Positions 1 through 9,220 of a stretch of 64,000 nucleotides of DNA are shown piece by piece. The stretch spans positions 682,001-746,000 of the forward strand of contig NZ_JAUTDO010000002.1 in assembly GCF_030646165.1 (NCBI RefSeq). The letters run 5' to 3'. Both the position numbers and the translations under genes were made by a program. The notes beneath the pieces were generated by a model. It saw only the letters and a list, made by a program, of their open reading frames with translations, did not search any database and had not been told where the DNA came from. Each line of letters begins with the position of its first letter. Within the stretch, counting starts at the first letter, position 1. This DNA is from Conexibacter sp. CPCC 206217. GTDB taxonomy: Bacteria; Actinomycetota; Thermoleophilia; Solirubrobacterales; Solirubrobacteraceae.

Positions 1-1833
1 GCCCGTCTGCTCGCCGACGGCGCGATCGTCGCGATCAAGGGGCTCGGCGGGTATCACCTCGCCTGCCGCGCCGACGACGACGACGCCGTCGACGCGCTGC
101 GCAGACGCAAGCATCGTGAGGACCGGCCGTTCGCGCTGATGGCGGCCGATCTCGCAGCGGCGCACCGGCTCGTCCAGCTGGACGGCGCAGCCCAGGAGTT
201 GCTGGGCTCGTCCACGCGCCCGATCGTGCTCGCGCCCCGTCGCGTCAGCGCGAATGTGACGGACGCGGTCGCGCCTGGCATGCGCGAGCTGGGCGTGATG
301 CTGCCGTACACACCGCTGCATCACCTGCTGCTCGCCGACCTCGCTGCGGTCGCCATCGCTGAGCTGGCGGGCAGCGACGGGCCCGCGTCGTCGTCGCCGC
401 TCGTCCTCACCAGCGGCAACCTCTCCGACGAGCCGATCGCGTACCGCGACGACGACGCGCGCAGGCGCCTGGCGCCGATCGCCGACGCGTTCCTCGTCCA
501 CGACCGCCCGATCCAGACGCGCACCGACGACTCGGTCGTGCGCGCCGTCGGCGGGCGGCCGCTGACGCTGCGGCGCTCACGCGGGTACGTGCCCGCGGCG
601 CTGGCCCTGCCGCTCGCGACCGCACGGCCGCTGCTGGCCTGCGGCGCCGAGCTGAAGAACACGTTCTGCGTCGCCCGCGGCGAGCGCGCATGGGTCTCCC
701 ACCACGTCGGCGACCTGCGCAACGCCGAGACGCTGGCGGCCTTCCGCGACGGGGTCGACCACTTCCAGCGGCTGTTCGCGGTGCGGCCGGAACTGGTCGT
801 CCACGACCTGCATCCCGACTACCTCTCGACCTCCTACGCGCTCGCGTGCGACGGGGTCGACCTGCTCGCCGTCCAGCATCACCACGCCCACCTCGCCGCC
901 TGCCTCGCGGAGCACGGCGAGACCGCAACCGCCGTCGGCGCGATCTACGACGGCGCCGGCTTCGGCGCCGACGGCACCGTCTGGGGCGGCGAGATCCTCG
1001 TCGGCGACGCGCGCGGCTTCACGCGCGCCGGCTCCCTGTGGCCCGTGCGCCTCCCAGGCGGCGACCGCGCAGCGCGCGAGCCGTGGCGGATGGCGTGCGC
1101 GTGGCTGGTGGCAGCGGCCGCGAGCGACGACGACGACGCGCCGCCGCCCTCGCACGTCCATCGGGGCGCCGCGCACGAATCGCCGCCGGGCGCGCCGGGC
1201 GACGTCGCGCACTTCGCTCCCCCTCCCCTCCCCGCCGCGCTCGCCGGCCGGGTCGACCCGCACGCGTGGAGCGCGGTCGCGCGGATGGCCGCGACCGGGC
1301 TCGCCGCGCCCACGACGACGAGCATGGGCCGCCTGTTCGACGCCGTCGCGGCGCTCTGCGGCATGCGCACCCACGCCACCTACGAGGGCCAGGCGGCGAT
1401 CGAACTGGAGGCGCTCGCCGACCGCAGCGAGCGCACGGCCTATCCGCTGCCGCTCGACCCCGCCGGCCGCCTCGACGCGCGGCCGGCGATCCGAGCGGTC
1501 GCCGCCGACATGCGCGCGGGCGTCCCGGCGAGCCTCGTCTCGGCCCGCTTCCACAACGCGGTCGCGACCGCCACCGCGCACGCCTGCGCCGCCGCTGCGC
1601 GCGCCGCCGGCACGGAGCTGGCGGTGCTCTCCGGCGGAGTCTTCCAGAACGTCCTGCTGCTGGAGCGCACGACGGCCCACCTGCGCACGCTCGGCCTGCG
1701 CGCACTGGCGCCCGAGCGCATGCCGCCGGGCGACGGCGGGATCGCCTACGGCCAGGCGGCGGTCGCCGCGGCCGCGCTCGCCGGCGGCTGCGCCCCATTG
1801 GGATCCGGCTCTTCGATGAAGGCGAAGAGATGA
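1..1833 (+). CDS. hypF: HypF carbamoyltransferase, truncated by the left window edge
   Basis: Hydrogenase maturation protein that builds the carbamoyl/cyanide ligand precursor on HypE for [NiFe] hydrogenases in the cytoplasm. The frame is already open at base 1, so the acylphosphatase and zinc-finger parts and the true start lie outside the window. Visible are the YrdC-like domain (KGLGGYHLAC at the left edge) and the Kae1-like HypF C domain with the metal-binding HHHAH (877-891) and SGGVFQN (1630-1650). A low-complexity Ala/Asp/Pro insertion (about 1111-1235) interrupts the C domain. The stop overlaps the start of the nickel permease (ATGA, 1830-1833), so the two are probably translationally coupled; both serve nickel enzyme assembly. 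Identification is secure; only the extent is partial. Confidence 0.95.
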   Translation, partial: ARLLADGAIVAIKGLGGYHLACRADDDDAVDALRRRKHREDRPFALMAADLAAAHRLVQLDGAAQELLGSSTRPIVLAPRRVSANVTDAVAPGMRELGVMLPYTPLHHLLLADLAAVAIAELAGSDGPASSSPLVLTSGNLSDEPIAYRDDDARRRLAPIADAFLVHDRPIQTRTDDSVVRAVGGRPLTLRRSRGYVPAALALPLATARPLLACGAELKNTFCVARGERAWVSHHVGDLRNAETLAAFRDGVDHFQRLFAVRPELVVHDLHPDYLSTSYALACDGVDLLAVQHHHAHLAACLAEHGETATAVGAIYDGAGFGADGTVWGGEILVGDARGFTRAGSLWPVRLPGGDRAAREPWRMACAWLVAAAASDDDDAPPPSHVHRGAAHESPPGAPGDVAHFAPPPLPAALAGRVDPHAWSAVARMAATGLAAPTTTSMGRLFDAVAALCGMRTHATYEGQAAIELEALADRSERTAYPLPLDPAGRLDARPAIRAVAADMRAGVPASLVSARFHNAVATATAHACAAAARAAGTELAVLSGGVFQNVLLLERTTAHLRTLGLRALAPERMPPGDGGIAYGQAAVAAAALAGGCAPLGSGSSMKAKR

Positions 1834-2951
1834 CGATCGCGTCGATCCCGGCCGCCGCACGCCACCGCTGCGAGCGCATCCGAGCAGGGCTCACGCCGCA
1901 GGAGTGGCGCCGCGCCGCGGCGCTCGCCGCCGTCGTGCTGGGCCTGCACGTCGTCGGCTTCTTCATCCTGCTCGTGCTGGTCGTGCCGCACGACTACAGC
2001 CTCGGCGCGGGCGGCGTCTTCGGGCTCGGCGTCGGCATCACGGCGTACACGCTCGGGCTGCGCCACGCGTTCGACGCGGACCACATCGGCGCGATCGACA
2101 ACACGACGCGCAAGCTGATGAGCGAGGGCCAGCGCCCGCTCAGCGTCGGCTTCTTCTTCTCGCTCGGCCACTCGACGATCGTCTTCCTGCTCGGCGTGCT
2201 GGTGTTCCTCGGCGTGCGCGGCCTCAGCGGCGCGGTCCAGGACGACGACTCGGCGCTGCACCAGGCGACCGGGCTCGTCGGGCCCGTCGTGTCCGGCTCG
2301 TTCCTGTTCCTGATCGGGATCCTCAACCTGATCATCCTCGTCAGCGTCGTGAGGATCTTCCGGCGGATGCGCCACGGCGAGTTCGACGAGGCCGAACTGG
2401 AGCGGCAGCTGACCTCGCGCGGCTTCATGAACCGCTTCTACGGGCGCGCGACGCGCGCGGTCCGCAAGCCGTGGCAGATGTACCCGCTCGGCCTGCTGTT
2501 CGGCCTCGGCTTCGACACCGCGACGGAGGTCGCGCTGCTGGTGCTGGCAGGCGGCGCGGCGGCCGGCGGGCTGCCGTTCTACGCGATCGTCTGCCTGCCG
2601 ATCCTGTTCGCGGCCGGGATGTCGCTGCTCGACACGATCGACGGCGCGTTCATGAACTTCGCGTACGGGTGGGCGTTCTCCAAGCCGGTCCGCAAGGTCT
2701 TCTACAACATCACCGTGACGGGCCTGTCGGTCGCGGTCGCGCTGCTGATCGGGACCGTCGAGCTGCTCGCGGTGCTGGCCGAGAAGCTCGGCCTGACCGG
2801 CGGCGTGTGGGATCTCGCCGCCGGTCTCGACCTCAACCTGCTCGGGTACGTCGTCGTCGGCCTGTTCGTCGCGACCTGGGCGATCGCGATCGCCGTCTGG
2901 CGCTACGGGCGCATCGAGGAGCGCTGGTCGGCCGGCCTGCGCCGGCCCTAG
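1830..2951 (+). CDS. NiCoT-family nickel/cobalt permease
   Basis: High-affinity Ni2+/Co2+ uptake permease of the inner membrane (HoxN/NixA/NicT family), 373 residues, about eight membrane segments. The family signature RHAFDADHI followed by GAIDNTTRK lies in the second membrane segment (about 2059-2105), and the second signature LGFDTATEV is at about 2512-2530. The ATG start overlaps the hypF stop, which argues for a role in feeding nickel to hydrogenase maturation. The TAG stop (2949-2951) shares the palindrome CTAG with the stop of the convergent gene. Family assignment is firm; nickel over cobalt preference is inferred from hypF. Confidence 0.93.
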   Translation: MTIASIPAAARHRCERIRAGLTPQEWRRAAALAAVVLGLHVVGFFILLVLVVPHDYSLGAGGVFGLGVGITAYTLGLRHAFDADHIGAIDNTTRKLMSEGQRPLSVGFFFSLGHSTIVFLLGVLVFLGVRGLSGAVQDDDSALHQATGLVGPVVSGSFLFLIGILNLIILVSVVRIFRRMRHGEFDEAELERQLTSRGFMNRFYGRATRAVRKPWQMYPLGLLFGLGFDTATEVALLVLAGGAAAGGLPFYAIVCLPILFAAGMSLLDTIDGAFMNFAYGWAFSKPVRKVFYNITVTGLSVAVALLIGTVELLAVLAEKLGLTGGVWDLAAGLDLNLLGYVVVGLFVATWAIAIAVWRYGRIEERWSAGLRRP

Positions 2952-5900
2952 GTGCGAGCCGGCGCACCTCTCAGCGTCACGCTGACCGTACGCTTGGTCG
3001 CGACGCTGCCGCTCGTCACGGTGACGACGACGCGGACGGTCGCGCGGCGGCCGGCGAGCCGCTTCACGGCCGCCTTCGTCAGCCGCACGCGCAGCGCGGC
3101 GCGCTTGCCGGCCGCGATCCGCTGCGGCGCGACCACGCGCGCGCTGTAGCGCTTGCCGCCGATCCGCACGCCGACGACCTTGGGCGCCTTCAGCGAGCAC
3201 GCGGCGCCGGCCGGGCAGGCGACGGTGGCGACCGTCGCGATCCGCTTCGCGCCGACGCGCTGGACCGCCTTCGGGACCGCGAACGTCGCGCGTCCGACCG
3301 TGGGCGCGGGTCTCGGCTGCGGCGCCGGGTCCGGGCTCGGCTGCGGCGGCGCCGGGTCGGGGCTCGGCTGCGGCGCGGGCGGCTGCGGCTGCTGTGGCTC
3401 CTGCGGCTCCTGCGGCTCCTCCGGCTCGGGATCTCTGCCCGGCTCGCCGAACGCCAGGTCGAACGAGATCGGGTCGAACGCCTCGCCTCTCGCGTAGCTG
3501 CCGAAGACGGCCGCACCCTCCTCGGTCAGCGCCGTCGGCACGCCGGCCCAGGCGAGGCCGTTGGCCGTCCGCGCCGGGCTCACGCCGCCGAAGTCGGCGC
3601 TGACGAGCGCGACCTGCGAGTACGTTCTCGGCGTCGGGCTGTCCATCGTCGCGCCGACCGCGTCGGTGTAGAGCGTGCCGACGCCGTTCTCGACCACCAT
3701 GCGCAGCCCGGAGAAGCGCGTGTCCAGCTGCGGCGTCGTGTCGCCCGGGACGTGGTAGTCGTGGCCCCAGAACCGCACGGCGCCGTTCAGCGACACCTCG
3801 AGCCGGCCGGACGCCGGGTCGTAGGAGCCGCCGCGGACCGGGAAGCGCAGCGTCTCGGAGCCGGCGTTGCGGCCGTTGCAGAGCCCGCCTGTCGCGAGCG
3901 TGCCGGGGTTGCGCGTGACGCCGCCCGACGGCTCGATCGCGCCGCGCGCGATGTTGCCGACGACGTAGCAGCGCCAGCGCTCGGCGAAGCCCCAGTCGAC
4001 GTAGCCGCCGCCGAACGTGACCGGCTCGGTGAGCGCGGGCGCGACCGTCAGCGTGACGACGCGGCTGAACGTCGTGCCGACCTCGTTGACGATCCGCGCG
4101 CGGAACTGCGTGCCGGACATCGCGGCCGTCGGATCGGTCACGGTCAGGAAGCCGCCGTCGACCTCGAAGTCGCCCGAGTCGGCGTCGATCTCACGCCAGA
4201 AGCCGCCGATCCGCTGCTGCCAGTGGACGGTCGGATCCGGGTTTGCCGTCGGGAAGACCTTGAACAGCGCCGCGCCCGCGCTCTCGACCAGCGAGACGCT
4301 GTCCGGCTGCACGGAGATCGCCGGCGGCGTCTTGACGTCGAGCAGCACGCGCTCGCTCGCCACCTCGCCGGCGCTGCTGGAGGCGATCGCCCGGTACTGG
4401 CGGCCGCTGTGGCCGGCGCCCGCGTGGATCGTCAGCGTCGTCGTGTCCTGCCCGGCGACGCCGTCGGCGGCGCTCAGGTCGGCCCAGTTCGTCTGACCCG
4501 GGACGCGCGACTGCCAGCGCACGGCCGGCGCCGGGTCGCCCGCGACGGCGGCGCTGAGCGTCGCGTCGGCGCTCGGCGTGCCGGCCGGCAGCGCGACCGC
4601 CGTGTCGTGCGGCTGCGTCGTGAACGACGGCGTCGTCGCGTCGTAGGCGAGCGCGTCGGCCGGCCGCGGGCCGCTGTCGGAGGTGCGCACGAGGCGCCCG
4701 TCGGAGGTCGTCCCGGGCAGGAAGCTGTCGCCGTACAGCAGTCTCTCGCCGCCCGGAAGCGGGAATGTGTGCCGCAGCGTGCCGGCCTCGATCCGCATCA
4801 CCTTCGTAAGCCCGTGCGACGGCACGAACAACGTGTCGCGCGCGCGATCGGACGTGACCAGGCCTGGGTCCAGCGTGCTGAGTCCGGACGCCGCCGGAAC
4901 CGGGATCGCCGGGCCGGCGTTGCCGAGCGTGAACCAGCCGAACGAGCCGTTGATCGGGATGTAGCGGACCGTGTCGGCGCCGACGGCGTAGACGCCGTTC
5001 TGCACGCGCACGAGCTGCGTCGCGGTGACGCCCGGCGCCTGCGCGAGCGGTTCGGCGACGATGCCGTTGGCGGCGATCGAGAGCCGCTGCACCTGGCCGA
5101 ACCAGGCGCCCATGATCACCGACGGCGAGCTGTTGGGGTCGCCGTTGGGCGTGGTCACGAGCGTCTGGATCAGCGGCGCCGGAAGGCTGTTGGCCAGCCG
5201 CACGGAGCCGAGGCTGCTGCCGACCCACGCGCCGCCCTCCTGCCGCACCGACCACAGCTGCGAGTCGCCGCCGACCACGCGCGAGACGAGATAGCGTCGG
5301 CCGGCCTGGTCCCAGGCACCGCCGCCGATGCTGCTGTCAGCCGCGATCGCCGTGCCGGGGACGGTCGTGACCGTCCACGCGGTCCCGTTCCAGGTGCGGA
5401 CGCTGAGCGACATGTTCGTGCCGGACTGACCGTAGAAGACGGTGCCGGTGGCGGGGTCGGTCGCGACCGACCCGAAGGCGCCCTTGAAGCTGTCGTCGTA
5501 GCTGCCCGGGACGACCGCGAACGTTCGGCGGTCGACCACGGAGATGGCGACCGGGCCGAGGTGGACGCCGACCAGCTCGTCGGCGTTGCGGCCCGGATGC
5601 GTGAAGCGCGGTCTCTCGGCCGCCGCGGCCTCCGTGAGCGCGTCGAAGTGGTAGACGGGCTCGGCCGGATTGGCCCAGCTCTCGCCGGCAGGCCTGCCGC
5701 CGGGACCGTCGTAGCCGAACGAGACGGGGTCGATCACCGTGCCGACGGTGTAGGTGAAGACCTCGCTGCCCTCGAGCGTCATGCGCGCGGGCAGGTCGCT
5801 CCAGCTGGTCGTCCCGCCGGCCAGGACCGGCGTCGCGTCCTCGGTGTCGAGCGAGGCGACTCTGACGTCCGGGAGGTCTCTGATCTCGCCGCCCTCGATC

Positions 5901-6331
5901 GGCCGGCTGGCCATTCGCGCGTAGAGGAACGCACCGTCCTCGGTGATCTCGACGCGCGGCGAGACCATCGTCATGTCGAGCGCGCACGGCCGGCCGTAGT
6001 CGGGTCTGTCGCAGTGGCCGAGGAAGACGACGGTGCCGCCGAACTGCACGGTCGTCGTTCTGGTCGCGTCGTCGTAGGAGCCGCCGGTGACGGGGAAGTG
6101 GAACGTCCCGTCCGCGTTGCGCGTGACCCCGTCGCTGAGCGTCGTGCCCCCGACGCCGATGTAGTTGCGCCACGACTCCTTGACGCCCCAGTCGAGCCCC
6201 GCCCCCGTCGTGATCGGCGTCGTCGCCGCGACCGCCGTCCCGCCCCATCCGGCCACCAGCAGCCCCACCGCCGCCACGACCGCCGCCACCGTCCGCCGCC
6301 ATCGTGGCGACTCCACCGACCGTCCGTCCAT
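2948..6331 (-). CDS. Exported protein with two HtaA domains, immunoglobulin-like region and Pro-rich tail
   Basis: 1127-residue exported protein. An N-terminal signal peptide (Arg-rich start, hydrophobic core, cleavage after about residue 36, AVA-A) is followed by an HtaA domain (about 45-230, motif WGVKESWRNYI), a middle region that looks like a beta-propeller or other all-beta domain (about 235-480), Ig-like repeats (about 490-690), a second HtaA domain (about 705-900, WGFAERWRCYV), a low-complexity Pro/Gln/Glu linker (about 915-965) and a basic beta-rich C-terminal domain. HtaA domains bind heme in corynebacterial surface proteins, so a heme- or iron-linked surface role is likely, but no heme ABC transporter is adjacent. 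A ribosome-binding AAGGA precedes the ATG by 8 bases. Several Arg codons are AGA. The middle-domain boundaries are approximate. Confidence 0.85.
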   Translation of the reverse strand: MDGRSVESPRWRRTVAAVVAAVGLLVAGWGGTAVAATTPITTGAGLDWGVKESWRNYIGVGGTTLSDGVTRNADGTFHFPVTGGSYDDATRTTTVQFGGTVVFLGHCDRPDYGRPCALDMTMVSPRVEITEDGAFLYARMASRPIEGGEIRDLPDVRVASLDTEDATPVLAGGTTSWSDLPARMTLEGSEVFTYTVGTVIDPVSFGYDGPGGRPAGESWANPAEPVYHFDALTEAAAAERPRFTHPGRNADELVGVHLGPVAISVVDRRTFAVVPGSYDDSFKGAFGSVATDPATGTVFYGQSGTNMSLSVRTWNGTAWTVTTVPGTAIAADSSIGGGAWDQAGRRYLVSRVVGGDSQLWSVRQEGGAWVGSSLGSVRLANSLPAPLIQTLVTTPNGDPNSSPSVIMGAWFGQVQRLSIAANGIVAEPLAQAPGVTATQLVRVQNGVYAVGADTVRYIPINGSFGWFTLGNAGPAIPVPAASGLSTLDPGLVTSDRARDTLFVPSHGLTKVMRIEAGTLRHTFPLPGGERLLYGDSFLPGTTSDGRLVRTSDSGPRPADALAYDATTPSFTTQPHDTAVALPAGTPSADATLSAAVAGDPAPAVRWQSRVPGQTNWADLSAADGVAGQDTTTLTIHAGAGHSGRQYRAIASSSAGEVASERVLLDVKTPPAISVQPDSVSLVESAGAALFKVFPTANPDPTVHWQQRIGGFWREIDADSGDFEVDGGFLTVTDPTAAMSGTQFRARIVNEVGTTFSRVVTLTVAPALTEPVTFGGGYVDWGFAERWRCYVVGNIARGAIEPSGGVTRNPGTLATGGLCNGRNAGSETLRFPVRGGSYDPASGRLEVSLNGAVRFWGHDYHVPGDTTPQLDTRFSGLRMVVENGVGTLYTDAVGATMDSPTPRTYSQVALVSADFGGVSPARTANGLAWAGVPTALTEEGAAVFGSYARGEAFDPISFDLAFGEPGRDPEPEEPQEPQEPQQPQPPAPQPSPDPAPPQPSPDPAPQPRPAPTVGRATFAVPKAVQRVGAKRIATVATVACPAGAACSLKAPKVVGVRIGGKRYSARVVAPQRIAAGKRAALRVRLTKAAVKRLAGRRATVRVVVTVTSGSVATKRTVSVTLRGAPART

Positions 6332-6354
6332 CGCACTCGTCCTTCGCGCAGAAA

Positions 6355-6368
6355 TTAGGGTGCCCTAA
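6355..6368 (-). promoter_or_regulatory. Palindrome TTAGGG-TG-CCCTAA upstream of the HtaA-domain gene
   Basis: Perfect 6-base inverted repeat with a 2-base spacer, 24 bases before the ATG of the HtaA-domain gene. It resembles the outer halves of DtxR/IdeR iron boxes (TTAGG/CCTAA), but the half-site spacing is shorter than the usual 19-base box. Candidate iron- or heme-responsive operator, by inference. Confidence 0.5.
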
Positions 6369-6448
6369 GAGGGCAGTGCGCGGCAGCGTAGCGGATACGC
6401 GGTAAGGGTCGCTTTACGGAGACTGTTCGCTGAAAGGTGTTCGACCGC

Positions 6449-7831
6449 TCACATCCCCGACAGCTTCTGCGCCGCCTTCGCGAGCACGCTCGTGCGCGGG
6501 CTGTCGCTGGACGCTTCGCGGCGGTCTGCCGTGCGGTAGAGGGCGTAGACGAGGTTGGCGCCGAGCCAGCGCAGCGGCTCGGGCTCCCAGCGGCGGGCGG
6601 TGTGGCCGACCCACGGGAGGCGGGTCAGCTCGCTGTCGCGGCCGAGCACGAGGTCGGTCAGCGTGCGGCCGACGAGGTTCGTCGTCGAGAGGCCGTTGCC
6701 GACGTAGCCGCCGGCGATCCCGAGGCCGCTGGCGCGGTCCAGCCGCACCGCCGGGGACCAGTCGCGCGGGACGCCCAGCACGCCGCACCAGGCGTGCTCG
6801 ACCGCGACCGCGCGCGTCGCGGGGAAGAACGCGTGCAGCAGCTCGGTCAGCTGCGCGATCGTCGCGCGCTGGGTCTGGCCGAAGCGGTCCGTGCGCGAGC
6901 CGAAGCGGTACGGCACGCCGCGACCGCCGAGCGCAATGCGGCCGTCGGCGGTCCGCTGGGCGTACATGTACGCGTGCGCCATGTCCCCGAGCAGCTCCTC
7001 GCCGCCCCAGCCGATCTGCTCCCAGACCGCGTCGGGCAGCGGCGCCGTCACGACCATCGCGGAGTTGAGCGGGAGCCAGCTGCGGCGCTGGCCTCTCAGC
7101 GAGGGGGTGAACCCCTCCAGGCACGTCAGCACGATCGGCGCGCGCACGACGCCGCGGTCGCTGCGCGCCTGCCCCGGCACGACCTCGCGCACGGTCGTCG
7201 ACTCGTGGATCGTGACCCCGAGCCGCTGCACCGCGTCAGCCAGTCCCTGCACGAGCTTCGCCGGCTGCACGCGCGCGCAGTGCGGGCTCCACGCGCCGGT
7301 CGAGCCGCCCGCGACGCGGATCCGCGCGGCCATCTCGTCGGACGCCAGCGCCACCATGTCGCCGTCTCCGCCGTAGCCCCACGTGCGCTCGTGCTCGACG
7401 TACGCGCGCAGGCGCGCCTCCTGCGCCCGCCCGCGCGCGACCTGGACGACACCGTGGTGGACCTGGTCGGCGTCGATCCGCTCGCGCGCGCAGACCGCCA
7501 GCACCTCGTCGATCGTCGCCCGCATCGCGTGCTGCAGCGCGATCACTGCGTCGCGGCCGTGCTGCTGCGCGAGCTGCTCGCGCGGCGAGGTGAAGTGGTC
7601 CGACAGCCAGCCGCCGTTGCGACCAGACGCGCCGAAGCCGGCGAACTCGCGCTCGAGCACGACGACGTCGAGGTCCGGCTGCGCGCGCTTCAGGTAGTAG
7701 GCCGTCCAGAGGCCGGTGAAGCCGGCGCCGACGATGCAGACGTCGGCGCCGCGGTCGCCGTCCAGCGGCGCACGCCGGGCCGGCAGCGCAGTGCTCGCGT
7801 ACCAAAACGAGACACTCCCGTTGCGGGTCAT
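6449..7831 (-). CDS. FAD-dependent oxidoreductase (DAO / gamma-glutamylputrescine oxidase-like)
   Basis: About 460 residues. An N-terminal dinucleotide-binding fold (VCIVGAGFTGLWTAYYL, FAD ADP-binding motif) and the downstream GFGASGRNGGW motif place it among DadA/PuuB-type amine and amino-acid oxidases, which oxidise a C-N bond and pass electrons to oxygen or an acceptor. The ATG at 7831 is chosen because GAGGG lies about 8-10 bases upstream; a GTG at 7867 would add 12 residues without similarity. It is cytoplasmic, with no signal. It stands alone between the HtaA gene and the DUF2630 gene on the other strand, so the substrate cannot be read from context. Confidence 0.85.
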   Translation of the reverse strand: MTRNGSVSFWYASTALPARRAPLDGDRGADVCIVGAGFTGLWTAYYLKRAQPDLDVVVLEREFAGFGASGRNGGWLSDHFTSPREQLAQQHGRDAVIALQHAMRATIDEVLAVCARERIDADQVHHGVVQVARGRAQEARLRAYVEHERTWGYGGDGDMVALASDEMAARIRVAGGSTGAWSPHCARVQPAKLVQGLADAVQRLGVTIHESTTVREVVPGQARSDRGVVRAPIVLTCLEGFTPSLRGQRRSWLPLNSAMVVTAPLPDAVWEQIGWGGEELLGDMAHAYMYAQRTADGRIALGGRGVPYRFGSRTDRFGQTQRATIAQLTELLHAFFPATRAVAVEHAWCGVLGVPRDWSPAVRLDRASGLGIAGGYVGNGLSTTNLVGRTLTDLVLGRDSELTRLPWVGHTARRWEPEPLRWLGANLVYALYRTADRREASSDSPRTSVLAKAAQKLSGM

Positions 7832-7922
7832 CGGACGGCCCTCGTGAAGCGCTGCACCCGATTGCACACGCGATTACCGTACCCCCTGCGCGAGCACCTC
7901 CGGATCTGAGAGAGTTGGCCGC

Positions 7923-8171
7923 ATGCCATCCGACGAGCAGATCCAGCAGAAGATCGACGCGCTCGAACAGGAGCGCCTGAGACTGCGCGAGCACGAGGCG
8001 GGCACAGACCCCACGCTCGCCGAGGACCGTACGCGGGTCGCCGAGATCAGCGTCGAACTCGACCAACTCTGGGACCTCCTGCGCCGTCGTCGCGCACTGC
8101 GCAACGTCGGCCGCAATCCGGACGAGGCGCAGGAGCGGCCGGCGAGCGTCGTCGAGAGATACCTGTCGTAG
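7923..8171 (+). CDS. DUF2630 family small protein
   Basis: 82-residue charged, mostly helical protein. The pattern of an N-terminal helix rich in Glu/Arg, ELDQLWDLLRRRRALR in the middle and NPDEAQERPASVVERYL at the end is the actinobacterial DUF2630 family, whose function is unknown. It probably forms a coiled-coil hairpin. It diverges from the flavoenzyme at 6449-7831 and is followed by a 168-base gap containing the IclR control region. Confidence 0.85.
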   Translation: MPSDEQIQQKIDALEQERLRLREHEAGTDPTLAEDRTRVAEISVELDQLWDLLRRRRALRNVGRNPDEAQERPASVVERYLS

Positions 8172-8256
8172 CGCCGAGGCGCCATTCGGCGGGCGATCCG
8201 GCGGCCCCGCAGGTGGCGCGCCCGCCTCATTCCGGCATGCTCATCTGGTATGTTGT

Positions 8257-8271
8257 TTCCAGTGGCTGGAA
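8257..8271 (+). promoter_or_regulatory. Inverted repeat TTCCAG-TGG-CTGGAA upstream of the IclR gene
   Basis: A 15-base perfect inverted repeat about 70 bases before the chosen IclR start, just after a possible -10 TATGTT (8249-8254). IclR proteins often bind TTCC/GGAA-type palindromes and repress themselves, so this is a candidate autoregulatory operator. CATCTGGTA (8242-8250) just upstream resembles part of a motif seen at other promoters of this locus. Confidence 0.5.
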
Positions 8272-8339
8272 CGCTCTTTTCGTTAGGAGCGACCTACGAA
8301 GCCACCGACGGGGTCCCTCTCAGGAGCGAAGAACGCGCG

Positions 8340-9143
8340 ATGACGACCGATGCTGAGCACACGGCAGACTCTCCCTCGCTGCGAGCGGTCGAACGCGTCT
8401 GCGACATCCTCGACCTGCTGCAAGAGGCGCCCGACGGGCTCTCGCTGACCGACATCGCCGAGCGCACCGGCCTGCCGAAGAGCACCGCCTACCGGTATCT
8501 GATCGCGCTCGAGCGCCGCAACTACATCGACCGCGACGACAACATGATGCGGCTGGGGTTCGCGTTCCGGCCGCGCTCCACGCGCGACATCGAGCACTTC
8601 CTCGCGGTCGTGCGCCCGCAGTTGGTGACGCTGCGCGACGAGACGGGCGAGACGGTCAACCTCGGCCTGCTCGACGGCGGCCACCACACGCACGCGATCG
8701 TCGTCGAGAGCGAGCAGATGATGCGCCTCGCCGCGCGCATCGGGGAGCACGGGATGCTGCACTCGACCGCGATCGGCAAGGTGATCGCCGCGCGGATGGA
8801 CCCCGAGATCGTGCGCACGATCCTCAAGTCGGAGGGCATGCCGGCGGTCACCAGCAAGACGATCACCGATCCCGACGACTACTTCGCCGAGCTGGCACGC
8901 GTCAGACGCGTCGGCTACGGCCTCGACGACTGCGAGAACCAGGACGGCGGGCGCTGCATCGCCGTCGCGGTCGAGGGCCTGCCGGTGCTCGCCGGGCTCA
9001 GCATCAGCGCGCCGGTCAGTCGCTTCCCGAAGAAGCTCGTGCCGGAGTTCGCCGAGCTGCTGCACGCCAGCGCCGCGCGGCTGTCGCAGCAGTACCGCGA
9101 GATCGCGGGCGGCAACGCGAGCGCGCTGCTGCCGGCGCCGTAG
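8340..9143 (+). CDS. IclR-family transcriptional regulator
   Basis: 267 residues. The N-terminal winged helix (ERTGLPKSTAYRYLIALERR as recognition part) is followed by an IclR effector-binding domain (about 90-255) with the usual GMLHSTAIGKV and GYGLDDCENQDGGRCIAV segments. The ATG at 8340 is preferred, with AGGAG 13 bases upstream; an upstream ATG at 8250 would put 30 unlikely residues in front of the helix-turn-helix and run through the palindrome. It is the only dedicated regulator beside the 9.2-41.7 kb catabolic locus and therefore the best candidate for its control. IclR proteins in such loci usually respond to a pathway acid. Confidence 0.92.
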   Translation: MTTDAEHTADSPSLRAVERVCDILDLLQEAPDGLSLTDIAERTGLPKSTAYRYLIALERRNYIDRDDNMMRLGFAFRPRSTRDIEHFLAVVRPQLVTLRDETGETVNLGLLDGGHHTHAIVVESEQMMRLAARIGEHGMLHSTAIGKVIAARMDPEIVRTILKSEGMPAVTSKTITDPDDYFAELARVRRVGYGLDDCENQDGGRCIAVAVEGLPVLAGLSISAPVSRFPKKLVPEFAELLHASAARLSQQYREIAGGNASALLPAP

Positions 9144-9220
9144 GAACGCCTCAGCACGGCCGACCCCCGGCAGCAGCGCAGGATCGACGCCCGCGGTTGG
9201 CGCCAATCCTGCGAGGCTCG

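Noticed and set aside
1904-6358. Very long plus-strand open frame opposite the HtaA gene and similar long frames elsewhere
   Set aside because: Composition is almost only Arg, Ala, Gly, Pro and Asp, the shadow expected in GC-rich DNA; the opposite strand encodes recognisable proteins.
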